From assembly GCA_937944165.1 (NCBI GenBank), contig CALDZF010000267.1, positions 1-33,308 of the forward strand: a DNA stretch of 33,308 bases, given 5' to 3'. Below are positions 8,028 to 17,056 of the stretch, piece by piece (the first letter of the stretch is position 1; every line of letters begins with the position of its first letter). A program made the position numbers and the translations under genes. Source of the stretch: an uncultured Rhizobiaceae group bacterium (lineage in GTDB: Bacteria > Pseudomonadota > Alphaproteobacteria > Rhizobiales > Rhizobiaceae). The notes beneath the pieces were generated by a model, which saw nothing but the letters and a program-made list of their open reading frames with translations, was not told the origin of the DNA and did not search any database.

Positions 8028-9368
8028 TTGGCTGATTTCGAACGCCTCATTCGTGGAGCTCTTGATAATCAAGATGCTTCTTCTGCGGAAGTAAGGAAGG
8101 TTGTTTATCAATCTTCCCGCAATGCTTTACAAAAAATTATAGATAATAACAGGTCGCTTACAGTTGAAGCTGTTATAGAACAAAAGCGTCAGCTTGAAGT
8201 TTCTATTGATTATATTGAAGCAGAATACACAGCGCCAAAGCCTGACCCCGTGGTTGCGCCTGTTGCTGAAACAATAGCACCAGTACCAGCAGGGGTAACA
8301 CCATCACAGCCAGTACAGCCAGTTGCGCAGGTCGAATCTGTCATCTTAGCAGAGGCGCCAACACCACAGCCAGCTCCTGTTGATATTCCGATTGGAGCAG
8401 AGCCTGAACAATCGAGCACTCCACCTCCTGTGGGAGAACTACCTAAAGTTGATCCGTCAGATCCTCTGTATGAAATTCAGCAAATTTTGGAGAGTACAAC
8501 GCCTAGCGCTGTTACACCTAGTGCCGCTCAGCCAGTTGTACATTCACAGACAGTTGCTCCTAATACTACTGCTGCGCCAAATATAGAACCCTCATTTGAA
8601 CAAGAAGTAGCCCCACAAGTAGATGCTACGCTTAACGACCCTGCCATTAATGTAGGTAATGAATATTATGAAGGAATAGGTTCTGATAATATTCCGCTTG
8701 GTTTCCAAAGGCGCAGAAAAACCCAAAAACGTTTTTTATGGACAATTATTGTCTTACTCATTTTAGGCCTTTTGGGTTGGATTGGTTATATTGCATACAT
8801 GGGAGCCGTGGATGGTTCTTTGCTAGGCCAAAAAGATAGTGATGGACCAAAGCTAAATCCTAATTCAGTTTCACGACAGGCAGATTCTGAAAATTATATT
8901 ACAGTTATTGATTCCACAGACTTATCTTCTCTTGTAATGGCAGGGCGTGGGAAGGCTGAAATTGTAAATCAGTTAAACTCTAACATGATTAGAATTAATT
9001 CCGAACGTGATGCATTAAATAGAGCAGAACCTGCGCAACCAATTTTGATAAAATTAAAGCCAGGCGTTCTAGAGCAAATTTCAGGCAAAGAAGTAACGAT
9101 AGAAGTATTCGCAAAATCAGGTGGTGGCGATACTGCCCATTTTGCAATTGGATGTGAGTTTGGCAATTTAACGGAATGTGGAAGGAAACGCTTCCTGGCT
9201 GGCTCTCAACCTAATGCATCTGTATTTGCCTTTCAGATGGATAAGATATCAGATAGCAATCAGGATATGTTTTTAACGCTAAGCACAGACACGACTAGCC
9301 AAGCATCGGTAACTGGCAAAGGTGATATTTTGGATATTGTATATATTCGATTAAGCGTTAACAATTAA
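8028..9368 (+). CDS. Conserved alphaproteobacterial single-pass membrane protein, Pro/Ala-rich, function unknown
   Basis: 446 residues. TTG at 8028 is taken as the start because AAGGG at 8017-8021 stands six bases upstream and no ATG fits. Residues 1-66 form a conserved helical cytoplasmic domain (DFERLIRGALDNQDASSAEVRKVVYQ). About 125 residues rich in Pro, Ala, Val and Thr then act as a disordered linker, with a second patch around DPLYEIQQILE. After a basic RRRKTQKR stretch comes one membrane helix (LWTIIVLLILGLLGWIGYIAY, residue about 238-258), then a periplasmic C-terminal domain of about 180 residues that looks beta-rich with two Cys near CEFGNLTEC. I recognise the N-terminal type as widespread and uncharacterised in Hyphomicrobiales but assign no role. 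The polyphosphate kinase gene faces it 16 bases away. Confidence 0.82.
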   Translation: MADFERLIRGALDNQDASSAEVRKVVYQSSRNALQKIIDNNRSLTVEAVIEQKRQLEVSIDYIEAEYTAPKPDPVVAPVAETIAPVPAGVTPSQPVQPVAQVESVILAEAPTPQPAPVDIPIGAEPEQSSTPPPVGELPKVDPSDPLYEIQQILESTTPSAVTPSAAQPVVHSQTVAPNTTAAPNIEPSFEQEVAPQVDATLNDPAINVGNEYYEGIGSDNIPLGFQRRRKTQKRFLWTIIVLLILGLLGWIGYIAYMGAVDGSLLGQKDSDGPKLNPNSVSRQADSENYITVIDSTDLSSLVMAGRGKAEIVNQLNSNMIRINSERDALNRAEPAQPILIKLKPGVLEQISGKEVTIEVFAKSGGGDTAHFAIGCEFGNLTECGRKRFLAGSQPNASVFAFQMDKISDSNQDMFLTLSTDTTSQASVTGKGDILDIVYIRLSVNN

Positions 9369-9384
9369 GGTCTAAGTCCATATC

Positions 9385-10272
9385 CTAAGCGCCAAATTCA
9401 TTCAAGAAATCAGCGCCTGATCCTAATATTAACGGATCAGTCTTTATTATGGCGTTTTGATTTTTTCCTTCATAATCAAGCTTGGTTAAAAAATATCTGA
9501 TTGCGTTTAGCCGGGCACGGCGTTTGTCATTTGAACGAACAATAGTCCAGGGTGCGTCTTTTTTATGCGTATGTTCAAGCATGGTATTTCGCGCTTTGGT
9601 ATAGTCATCCCATTTGGAAAGTGCCTTGATATCAATAGGCGATAATTTCCAGGATTTAAGAGGGTTTTGGCGCCTGTCATGAAAACGCTTTAGCTGCATT
9701 TCTTGCCCGACATTGAGCCAAAACTTAAACAAATGAATACCATCTGATATGAGCATATCTTCAAATTGAGGAGCCTGTGTCAAAAAAAGCTTATGTTGTT
9801 GTGGTGAACAAAATCCCATAACAGGTTCAACGCCTGCCCGGTTATACCAAGAGCGATCAAACATCACCATTTCACCGTCACTTGGCAAGTGTTGAACATA
9901 ACGTTGGAAGTACCATTGCCCTCTTTCTGTGTCTGAAGGCTTGGATAAGGCAACAACGCGTGTATGACGAGGGTTTAAATATTCGCGAAATGCATTGATG
10001 GTACCTCCCTTGCCAGCCGCATCCCTGCCTTCAAAGACAATTACAATACGTTCGCCTGTTTTTTGTAACCAGGATTGAACTTTGCCTAATTCCAACTGTA
10101 GTGTTTCAAGCTCTTTTTCATAGGGTTTGCGTGACAATTTTTTTTCATACGGATACCCGCCACTTGAAAAAGCATTATCCTTGATTGCAGGTATTAGTTC
10201 ACGATCATCCAAGTCTATTTTAACAGCTTTGCCGTTTATGTTGATTGAGACTTGCGGGATATCGTGTGTCAT
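9385..10272 (-). CDS. ppk2: Polyphosphate kinase 2 family protein
   Basis: 295 residues. PPK2 enzymes transfer phosphate between polyphosphate and nucleoside di- or monophosphates; class I members mostly make ATP or GTP from polyphosphate and NDP. Seen are Walker [10 protein letters not shown] (residues 82-90), the lid-side motif [23 protein letters not shown], Walker [21 protein letters not shown], and the conserved tail [21 protein letters not shown] and [12 protein letters not shown]. Length and the single kinase domain fit class I, but class cannot be fixed by eye. It is divergent from phoR across 113 bases, so control together with phosphate sensing is plausible. The Shine-Dalgarno is weak (GATGAAAA). 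Confidence 0.93.
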   Translation of the reverse strand: MTHDIPQVSININGKAVKIDLDDRELIPAIKDNAFSSGGYPYEKKLSRKPYEKELETLQLELGKVQSWLQKTGERIVIVFEGRDAAGKGGTINAFREYLNPRHTRVVALSKPSDTERGQWYFQRYVQHLPSDGEMVMFDRSWYNRAGVEPVMGFCSPQQHKLFLTQAPQFEDMLISDGIHLFKFWLNVGQEMQLKRFHDRRQNPLKSWKLSPIDIKALSKWDDYTKARNTMLEHTHKKDAPWTIVRSNDKRRARLNAIRYFLTKLDYEGKNQNAIIKTDPLILGSGADFLNEFGA

Positions 10273-10308
10273 GGTTTTTCATCTTTATATTGTTATAGTG
10301 TTGGAAAA

Positions 10309-10321
10309 CATATTTAATATG
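10309..10321. promoter_or_regulatory. Palindrome in the ppk2-phoR divergent region
   Basis: CATATT-T-AATATG is a perfect odd palindrome lying midway between the divergent starts of ppk2 and phoR. It may be an operator or only A/T-rich chance. No convincing Pho box was seen in this intergenic stretch. Confidence 0.25.
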
Positions 10322-10385
10322 AAAGTCAAAGCAAAACAAACGGGTTCTGGCATAATAGTATTTGATCTCAAACCAGTGACTAAAA

Positions 10386-11660
10386 ATGACTGATATAAAA
10401 TCCAAATATAATTTAAGTCCGCCTGAACAAGGTAATAGTGGCATTGTACTGGTTATAATTTTCACACTCTTCATCATAGCTTGTTTTATTGCCCCACAAC
10501 ACATCTGGTTCTTTTTTGCCGCTTTTATAATTGCGATAGGAAGTATGTATTATTTCAATTCTGCAAAAAGCGGGAACAAGGCTAACTTTGCAAATCCGCG
10601 TGGTAATGAAACCATAGTAAGTAAAGAAGCTTTGTCGCAGCAAAGGCTTGTCGAGGCACTGCAGTTTCCTGCATATATACTTGATAGTGCTGGAGGGGTA
10701 GTTTTTGCCAATAAGCCCAGCATTGCAGCGTTTGGAAAGTTTACCAATGGTGATAAGGTTTTTATTCGCTTTAGGCAGCCTGAATTACGAAAACTTATTG
10801 AAAAAGCACTGAGTTCAAAATCTTCGCTTACGGGTGAGTACAATGAGGCTAGACCAGCAGACCGTTGGTTTGCAGTTGAAATTGCGCCTATTTTCAATAA
10901 AAAAGGAACTAAAAGAAATCTATTTTTTCTTTTGGGGTTTCATGACTTAACCGAGGCAAAACGGACAGACCAAATGAGGTCGGATTTTATTGCAAATGCA
11001 AGTCACGAATTAAGGACACCGCTTGCTTCTTTAAAGGGCTATTTGGAAACCATTAAAGGGCCTGCGCGTAAAGATGAAAAAGCAATTCAAAAATTTACAG
11101 ACGTAATGCTTGATCAGGCAAAGCGTATGACCAGGCTTGTAAATGATTTGCTATCTTTGAGCAGAATAGAGATGCAATCGCATGTCCGCCCTTCGGAAAT
11201 AATCAATCTAAACGAAGTTATTATAAATGTGATTGACTCAGTGGAAGGCTTGGCCAAACATCTTGATGTCAGGATTGTATTTGAAGCCTCAAAAGCAGTG
11301 AATATCATTGGTGACAGGGATGAATTATTACAGGTCTTTGAAAATCTGATAGAAAACGCCTGTAAATATGGAGAAGAAGGCAAAGAAATTATCGTTGCGC
11401 TGGAAAGAGACGATACAACCAAATCAGTAATAGCTTCGGTTAAAGATTTTGGACCAGGAATTGCACTTGAGCATCAACATAGAATTACAGAACGGTTTTA
11501 TCGTGTTGATATTGCGCGTAGCCGGGAAAAACAGGGTACTGGTTTGGGGTTGGCAATCGTAAAGCATATTTTAAATCGCCATACTACCAGACTTGAAATA
11601 CAGTCTGCGCCTGATGAAGGTGCTAAATTTTTAATCAGGTTTCCACTCGCGGATAAATAA
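10386..11660 (+). CDS. phoR: Phosphate regulon sensor histidine kinase PhoR
   Basis: 424 residues. Two close membrane helices (residue about 18-35 and 38-55) are followed directly by a cytoplasmic PAS domain (QFPAYILDSAGGVVFANK to about 185), with no large periplasmic sensor, as usual for PhoR. The HisKA domain shows FIANASHELRTPLASL with His207 as the phosphorylation site. The ATPase domain has an N box (ENLIENACKYG), a G1 box (VKDFGPGI) and a G2 box (QGTGLGLAIVKHI). It signals through the PstSCAB-PhoU complex and phosphorylates PhoB when phosphate is scarce. The gene opens the cluster phoR-pstSCAB-phoU-phoB; 176 bases with their own promoter signals separate it from pstS. ATG 10386 has only a weak ribosome site. 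Confidence 0.95.
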   Translation: MTDIKSKYNLSPPEQGNSGIVLVIIFTLFIIACFIAPQHIWFFFAAFIIAIGSMYYFNSAKSGNKANFANPRGNETIVSKEALSQQRLVEALQFPAYILDSAGGVVFANKPSIAAFGKFTNGDKVFIRFRQPELRKLIEKALSSKSSLTGEYNEARPADRWFAVEIAPIFNKKGTKRNLFFLLGFHDLTEAKRTDQMRSDFIANASHELRTPLASLKGYLETIKGPARKDEKAIQKFTDVMLDQAKRMTRLVNDLLSLSRIEMQSHVRPSEIINLNEVIINVIDSVEGLAKHLDVRIVFEASKAVNIIGDRDELLQVFENLIENACKYGEEGKEIIVALERDDTTKSVIASVKDFGPGIALEHQHRITERFYRVDIARSREKQGTGLGLAIVKHILNRHTTRLEIQSAPDEGAKFLIRFPLADK

Positions 11661-11712
11661 ATTTATGCTACTGTTGATAATCAAAATTAATATTATAAAT
11701 CAATAAGATGAT

Positions 11713-11730
11713 TTGTCATAAAACTATATC
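11713..11730 (+). promoter_or_regulatory. Possible degenerate Pho box upstream of pstS
   Basis: TTGTCAT-AAAA-CTATATC matches the first half of the PhoB recognition repeat (CTGTCAT) at six of seven bases and has an A-rich four-base spacer, but the second half matches poorly. It lies about 107 bases before the pstS start. It is the best PhoB site I can find in the 11661-11836 gap, and it is weak. Confidence 0.3.
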
Positions 11731-11836
11731 ATAGATTGAGTACTCTACATGATGAGGGAGGCGGGTGCTTTCTTCAACGCCATAAATATCAATGTTAGTT
11801 TTAACATAATGCAATCGTTATACACGGGAGATTAAA

Positions 11837-12877
11837 ATGAAATTTACCAAATTCATGGGTCTGGTGTCAGGCACGGCACTTTTAATGACAACAGCAATTG
11901 GATCAGCACATGCTCGTGATCAAATTCAGATTGTTGGTTCATCAACAGTTTTCCCGTTCTCAACATCTGTTGCAGAACAATTTGGGCAAAAGACTTCTTT
12001 TAAAACACCTGTCGTTGAATCAACCGGTTCTGGTGGTGGAATGAAGCTATTTTGTTCAGGTGTTGGTGAAGGCTCACCTGATATTACAAATGCTTCTCGC
12101 CGTATCAAAGAAAATGAATTCAAGCTTTGCTTGGAAAACGGTGTGACACCTGTTGAAGTTCAAATTGGTTTCGATGGTATTGTTTTGGCAAATGCCAAGC
12201 AGGGACCCGATCTTAGTATTACTCGTCAGCAAATATTTCTGGCACTTGCAAAAGAAATTCCTGACGCATCAGGTAAAATGATCGCAAATCCGTACAAGAC
12301 TTGGGCAGATGTAGACCCATCACTTCCAAATATTAAAATTGAAGTACTTGGCCCGCCACCAACATCTGGCACACGCGATGCTTTTGCTGAAATAGCACTT
12401 GAAGGCGGGGCTGCAAAGATTGCAACTTTGGCAGCACTTAAAAAGTCTGACAAAAATGCATTCAAGAAAATCGCCCATGCAATAAGAGAAGATGGCGCTT
12501 ATGTTGAAGCTGGTGAAAATGATAATTTGATTATTCAAAAACTAGAAGCAAATTCTAATGCCTTTGGCGTGTTTGGTTTCTCATTCCTTGATCAAAATGG
12601 AGACAAGGTAAAGGGTGCAACTGTAAATGGTGTTGAGCCAGAATTTGAAAATATCGCCGCTGGTGATTATGATATCTCACGTTCCCTATACTTTTATGTA
12701 AAAAAAGAGCATGTCGGCGTTATCCCTGGTATTGAAGAATTTGTAACTGAATTTACAGATGAAGATACTTGGGGTGAAGAGGGATACCTTGCAGATAAAG
12801 GTCTTATTCCGCTACCAGATGATGAGCGAGAAACAATTGCTGAATCTGCAGTTGCCATGACACCAATGTCTTTTTAA
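11837..12877 (+). CDS. pstS: Phosphate ABC transporter substrate-binding protein PstS
   Basis: 346 residues. A signal peptide (MKFTKFMGLVSGTALLMTTA then IGSAHA) is cleaved after about Ala26. The mature start IQIVGSSTVFPFSTSVAEQF and the ESTGSGGGMKLFCSG loop are the phosphate-cradling segments of this PstS type, and GPPPTSGTRDAF supplies the second binding loop. It captures inorganic phosphate in the periplasm for PstC-PstA. ATG 11837 follows GGGAG at 11826-11830. A strong hairpin just after the stop probably sets it apart from the permease genes in expression, since the binding protein is needed in excess. Confidence 0.96.
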   Translation: MKFTKFMGLVSGTALLMTTAIGSAHARDQIQIVGSSTVFPFSTSVAEQFGQKTSFKTPVVESTGSGGGMKLFCSGVGEGSPDITNASRRIKENEFKLCLENGVTPVEVQIGFDGIVLANAKQGPDLSITRQQIFLALAKEIPDASGKMIANPYKTWADVDPSLPNIKIEVLGPPPTSGTRDAFAEIALEGGAAKIATLAALKKSDKNAFKKIAHAIREDGAYVEAGENDNLIIQKLEANSNAFGVFGFSFLDQNGDKVKGATVNGVEPEFENIAAGDYDISRSLYFYVKKEHVGVIPGIEEFVTEFTDEDTWGEEGYLADKGLIPLPDDERETIAESAVAMTPMSF

Positions 12878-12902
12878 GCATCAAGCTAATCCACAAGTTT
12901 AT

Positions 12903-12932
12903 ACCGTCCGAAGTTACTTTTCTTTGGGCGGT
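12903..12932 (+). terminator. Hairpin between pstS and pstC (partial terminator or mRNA stabiliser)
   Basis: Bases 12903-12913 pair with 12922-12932 in an 11-pair stem (two G-U pairs) with an eight-base loop. A T-run (12938-12942) follows after five bases, so it is not a classic terminator. Its place, 26 bases after the pstS stop, suits partial termination or 3'-end protection of a pstS mRNA. Confidence 0.6.
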
Positions 12933-13000
12933 TAACGTTTTTAGCGGTAAAGATTTTCGCAATGGTAAAGTTGAAAAACTGATTAGGGGAAGCTTTTGCA

Positions 13001-14392
13001 ATGGCCTTATATATTCTAGGCGCTTTGTTAATAATTGCGAGCATAGCTTTTGTTATCGGCCGTACAAAAGCTTTGGCTATTTGTGGCAATAATGTCTCCT
13101 CATTGCATTCCCGCCCTATTTATCACGGTGCATTTCTTTCTATTTGTGCTGCTGTTCCGTCGTTTATTTTTATTGTAGCATGGACAGTTTTTTCTGGAAG
13201 CGTAATCAATAGTATTGTCAAAAGCAGGTTTGCTGAACAATTATCGGCTATGGGTCTACCTCAGGTTGAGGCAGTTTTGCGTGATGCTAAGGCTTTGGCT
13301 TTTGGCGGACTTGTTGGGTTTAAAGACGACTTGAAAGTAAGCGCAAGTGAGGCTTATTCATCCTTACAATCAACCAGTGATTTATTATTATTGGCTTGTG
13401 TTGTGTTGCTGGTTGTAATTGGGTCTGTTTATGGATTTAAGCAAATTACCCCTGCATTTAGAACCAGACATCGCGTTGAGAAGTTTGTTTTGGCCTTATT
13501 AGCGGCGTGTTCATTGGTCGCAATTCTCACTACTGTTGGAATTATCTTATCACTTATATTTGAATCCATTCGGTTTTTTGAAAAGGTTCCATTTTTTGAT
13601 TTTCTGTTCGGATATCACTGGTCGCCACAAAATGCCTTTGAAGGTGCTGGCGGGACATCATTATCAGATGATAATTCCAGAATATTTGGTGCTATTCCGC
13701 TCTTTACAGGTACATTCCTGATTACATTTATAGCAATTGCAGTTGCAGCTCCTTTTGGACTTATGTCAGCCATCTATATGTCGGATTATGCCAGCCTAAA
13801 GTTTCGTGCTTACGCAAAACCTGCGCTTGAGGTTTTAGCTGGCATTCCAACAGTTGCGTATGGATTTTTCGCCGCTCTGACTATCGCACCTGCTATCAGA
13901 GGGTGGGGAGAAGCAATAGGACTTTCTGTTTCATCAGAGTCTGCACTGGCAGCAGGCTTGGTCATGGGTATCATGATTATTCCATTTGTTTTGTCATTAT
14001 CAGATGATGTTATTAACGCTGTTCCTCAGTCTTTGCGCGATGGTTCTTATGCTATGGGCGCAACCAAATCAGAAACGATTAGAAAAGTTGTTCTACCTGC
14101 TGCGCTACCTGGAATTGTTGCAGCGCTTTTATTAGCGATATCGCGTGCTGTTGGTGAAACCATGATTGTAGTGATGGCGGCAGGTCTTGCTGCCAATTTG
14201 ACCATAAACCCATTGGAAGCTGTGACAACTGTGACTGTTCAAATTGTAACCCTTCTTCAAGGTGACCAAGAGTTTGACAGTGCAAAAACTCTGGCAGCAT
14301 TTGCCTTGGGCTTGGTACTATTTGTAATTACGCTTTGTCTCAATATCATTGCATTGCGTGTTGTTCAAAAATACAGGGAACAATATGACTGA
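13001..14392 (+). CDS. pstC: Phosphate ABC transporter permease PstC
   Basis: 463 residues, longer than the roughly 320-residue PstC of enterobacteria because of an N-terminal extension with two or three extra hydrophobic segments and a soluble stretch (about residues 60-130). The transport core starts near residue 155 and includes the RIFGAIPLFTGTFLITFIAIAVAAPFG segment and the EAA loop that contacts PstB (SLRDGSYAMGATKSETIRKVVLPAALPGIVAA). ATG 13001 has AGGGGAAG eight bases upstream. The stop overlaps the pstA start by eight bases. With PstA it forms the membrane channel for phosphate. Confidence 0.95.
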   Translation: MALYILGALLIIASIAFVIGRTKALAICGNNVSSLHSRPIYHGAFLSICAAVPSFIFIVAWTVFSGSVINSIVKSRFAEQLSAMGLPQVEAVLRDAKALAFGGLVGFKDDLKVSASEAYSSLQSTSDLLLLACVVLLVVIGSVYGFKQITPAFRTRHRVEKFVLALLAACSLVAILTTVGIILSLIFESIRFFEKVPFFDFLFGYHWSPQNAFEGAGGTSLSDDNSRIFGAIPLFTGTFLITFIAIAVAAPFGLMSAIYMSDYASLKFRAYAKPALEVLAGIPTVAYGFFAALTIAPAIRGWGEAIGLSVSSESALAAGLVMGIMIIPFVLSLSDDVINAVPQSLRDGSYAMGATKSETIRKVVLPAALPGIVAALLLAISRAVGETMIVVMAAGLAANLTINPLEAVTTVTVQIVTLLQGDQEFDSAKTLAAFALGLVLFVITLCLNIIALRVVQKYREQYD

Positions 14393-16196
14393 TATATCAG
14401 CAGATACACAAACAAAGCGAAATAAAGTTGCTTACCAAGCACGGCTGCGAAAACGCTATGCCGCAGAAAGTCGTTTTAAGTTTATGGGTCTAGGCGCAAT
14501 ACTTGTATCAATCGCATTCTTAATCATTTTGCTTTCGACTTTTATTTCAACAGGGCTGCCGGCGTTTACTTATAATTACATTTCACTGCCAGTCGACTTA
14601 ACTTCGATTGACCGTACAAAATTTGAACAGACTGTAAGTTTTAATCAGAATTTAAAGGAAGGCGAGAAAGCTAAACGTTATCCTGATTTTCGTAAACCTG
14701 TTGTAAAAAGCCTTTATGAAAAACTCCCATTTTTAAGCAGTCGCAAAGATAAAAAAATTGCTCGTCAAGTTGTAACAGATGTTTCAGGTGTGCTCTTAAA
14801 AGACTACGTTGTCGAAAACCCTAGCTTGGCGGGCACAAAATTCGACCATGAGTTTCTGGTTTCAGATTTTGTTGATCTTTATCTCAAAGGGTTGACCGCT
14901 GAAACGGTTTCAGAAACGCCTGATAATAAATTATCATTTATCCAAAACGATGATGAATTCAAAATAACTGCTGATGGTGATGTTTTTACGAAGCCATTGC
15001 AGGAAATAAAATTAATATTGGCCGAGCGAGCAGAGCGTATCAATCGCCGGATCTTTGACATTAAATTTGCTTTGGAAAATCAACTATCAATCTCAAATGC
15101 TAATGAAAGTACCAGTGCAGTTGCAAAAGCAAATGCCAACATTGAGAGTTTAAAGTCAGAACTTGAAGCTGAAACTTCAAAATACGATGAGCTCATAAAA
15201 CGCAGCAACGCCCTTGAGGGCGAAGAAGTTCTGGACGCTAATATGCCATCGCTCTTAATTGATGCGAATGGTGGGACGCTGAAAGTTTCAAAAATTTCCA
15301 AAAACGAGGCGATAGCAACTGCAATTATCCCTATGCAAAATAATGATGTTGTTGATGCGGGTAGCTGGACAATGAAATTTATTGCTGAGGCTGAATCAAA
15401 TCGAAAATTTAAAGATAAGCAAGTTGCCGCTATGGATCTTTTAGTAGGCGAGGGAATTATTACGAAACGTTTTGCCAGTGTGTTCTTTTCAAATGGCGAT
15501 AGTCGCGAACCAGAGATGGCTGGTGTATGGGGCGCGGTTGTCGGTTCATTTTTTACAATGCTCGTGACGCTGTTTTTATCATTCCCATTAGGTGTTGCTG
15601 CCGCAGTATATCTTGAAGAATTTGCTGCAAAAAACAAGATAACCGATTTGATTGAAGTCAATATTAATAATCTTGCGGCGGTTCCCTCAATTGTGTTTGG
15701 TTTGCTCGGGCTTGCCGTGTTTTTGAACTTCTTTGAATTGCCGCGTTCTGCGCCTGTCGTGGGTGGCATGGTCTTAGCGCTTATGACATTGCCAGTGGTG
15801 ATTATTGCTTCTCGAACTGCACTTAAATCCGTACCACCTTCGATACGGGAAGCCGCGCTTGGTGTGGGAGCGTCGAAATTACAAGCTGTTTTTCATCATG
15901 TTTTGCCGTTGGCAATGCCTGGAATTTTAACAGGGGCAATTATTGGCATGGCACGTGCTTTAGGTGAAACGGCACCGCTTCTCATGATTGGTATGGTGGC
16001 TTTTGTGGTGGATATTCCTGGCGGCTTTACGGACCCGTCTACGGTATTGCCTGTGCAAGTATATTTATGGGCTGATGCACCTGAACCAGGTTTTCAACAA
16101 AAGACTGCAGCAGCTATTATGGTATTGCTTGGGTTCTTGGTCGTTATGAACGCAGTTGCGGTTATTTTACGCAAACGCTTTGAGCGACGTTGGTAG
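14385..16196 (+). CDS. pstA: Phosphate ABC transporter permease PstA with large N-terminal insert (DUF3333-like)
   Basis: 603 residues from ATG 14385, which follows AGGGA at 14375-14379 and overlaps the pstC stop; an ATG at 14349 in the same frame lies inside pstC without a ribosome site. After one membrane helix (about residues 34-58) comes a long non-membrane region of about 310 residues with a probable coiled coil (around AKANANIESLKSELEAETS), then the permease core with an EAA loop (SIREAALGVGASKLQAVFHHVLPLAMPGILTG). Enterobacterial PstA is about half this length. The insert matches the alphaproteobacterial PstA domain known as DUF3333, of unknown role. Together with PstC it forms the phosphate channel. 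Confidence 0.94.
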   Translation: MTDISADTQTKRNKVAYQARLRKRYAAESRFKFMGLGAILVSIAFLIILLSTFISTGLPAFTYNYISLPVDLTSIDRTKFEQTVSFNQNLKEGEKAKRYPDFRKPVVKSLYEKLPFLSSRKDKKIARQVVTDVSGVLLKDYVVENPSLAGTKFDHEFLVSDFVDLYLKGLTAETVSETPDNKLSFIQNDDEFKITADGDVFTKPLQEIKLILAERAERINRRIFDIKFALENQLSISNANESTSAVAKANANIESLKSELEAETSKYDELIKRSNALEGEEVLDANMPSLLIDANGGTLKVSKISKNEAIATAIIPMQNNDVVDAGSWTMKFIAEAESNRKFKDKQVAAMDLLVGEGIITKRFASVFFSNGDSREPEMAGVWGAVVGSFFTMLVTLFLSFPLGVAAAVYLEEFAAKNKITDLIEVNINNLAAVPSIVFGLLGLAVFLNFFELPRSAPVVGGMVLALMTLPVVIIASRTALKSVPPSIREAALGVGASKLQAVFHHVLPLAMPGILTGAIIGMARALGETAPLLMIGMVAFVVDIPGGFTDPSTVLPVQVYLWADAPEPGFQQKTAAAIMVLLGFLVVMNAVAVILRKRFERRW

Positions 16197-16254
16197 AAAC
16201 GATAATGAATATCAAGTAATTAAAAGAAAATGACAGGAAGATGCGTTAATTCAA

Positions 16255-17022
16255 ATGGAACAAACTGAAATTAAAATGTCAGGCAAGGATGTTTCTGTTT
16301 CTTATGGAGAGAAACAAGCGTTGTTTGATGTCAATCTGGATATTCCCGCCAAACAGGTTACTGCATTAATTGGCCCTTCTGGTTGTGGTAAGTCCACTTT
16401 CTTAAGATGCCTTAACCGCATGAATGATACCATTGATATTTGCAAAGTGTCTGGTGATATAAGACTTGATAATCAAGACATTTATCACCGTGATATTGAT
16501 GTAGTGGAATTACGTGCACGTGTAGGAATGGTTTTCCAAAAACCTAATCCGTTTCCAAAGTCAATTTTTGAAAATGTTGGTTATGGTCCTAAAATACACG
16601 GGCTGGCAAATGGCAAGGCTGAACTGGAAGAAATTGTTGTAAAAAGCCTTCAAAGAGCGGGTCTGTTTGAGGAAGTAAAAGACCGTCTTTATGAGCCTGG
16701 TACAGGCCTTTCAGGCGGACAACAGCAAAGACTTTGTATTGCGCGGGCAATTGCAGTTAGCCCCGAAGTTATCTTGATGGACGAGCCATGCTCTGCACTC
16801 GACCCAATTGCGACCGCCAAGGTTGAGGAGTTAATCGATGAATTACGTGAGAACTACACGATTGTTATAGTAACGCACTCTATGCAGCAGGCAGCGCGTG
16901 TTTCACAACAAACAGCAATGTTTCACTTGGGTTATCTTGTTGAGGTCGATGACACAGATACAATGTTTACAAATCCAAGTGATAAAAAAACCCAAGACTA
17001 TATTACTGGTCGGTATGGCTAG
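16255..17022 (+). CDS. pstB: Phosphate ABC transporter ATP-binding protein PstB
   Basis: 255 residues, the usual size. Walker [10 protein letters not shown] (40-48), Q-loop [12 protein letters not shown], signature [14 protein letters not shown], Walker B VILMDEP and the switch His in IVVTHSM-type form ([15 protein letters not shown]) are all present. It powers phosphate import through PstC-PstA. ATG 16255 is 14 bases after AGGAAG (16235-16240), a long spacing; an in-frame ATG at 16276 would give a protein starting MSGKDVSV, which also aligns well with other PstB proteins. The stop overlaps a possible phoU start. Confidence 0.96.
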   Translation: MEQTEIKMSGKDVSVSYGEKQALFDVNLDIPAKQVTALIGPSGCGKSTFLRCLNRMNDTIDICKVSGDIRLDNQDIYHRDIDVVELRARVGMVFQKPNPFPKSIFENVGYGPKIHGLANGKAELEEIVVKSLQRAGLFEEVKDRLYEPGTGLSGGQQQRLCIARAIAVSPEVILMDEPCSALDPIATAKVEELIDELRENYTIVIVTHSMQQAARVSQQTAMFHLGYLVEVDDTDTMFTNPSDKKTQDYITGRYG

Positions 17023-17056
17023 TCAGATTCAGGCTCAAACAAAGGATAAAACTATC

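Noticed and set aside
8210-8419. Antisense open frame opposite the Pro/Ala linker of the 8028 gene
   Set aside because: Gly/Thr/Ala-rich antisense frames are a by-product of Pro/Ala codons on the other strand; there is no start signal.
16231-16240. TGACAG half-site before pstB
   Set aside because: It is a single half-site, and the sequence is better explained as the AGGAAG ribosome-binding site of pstB.
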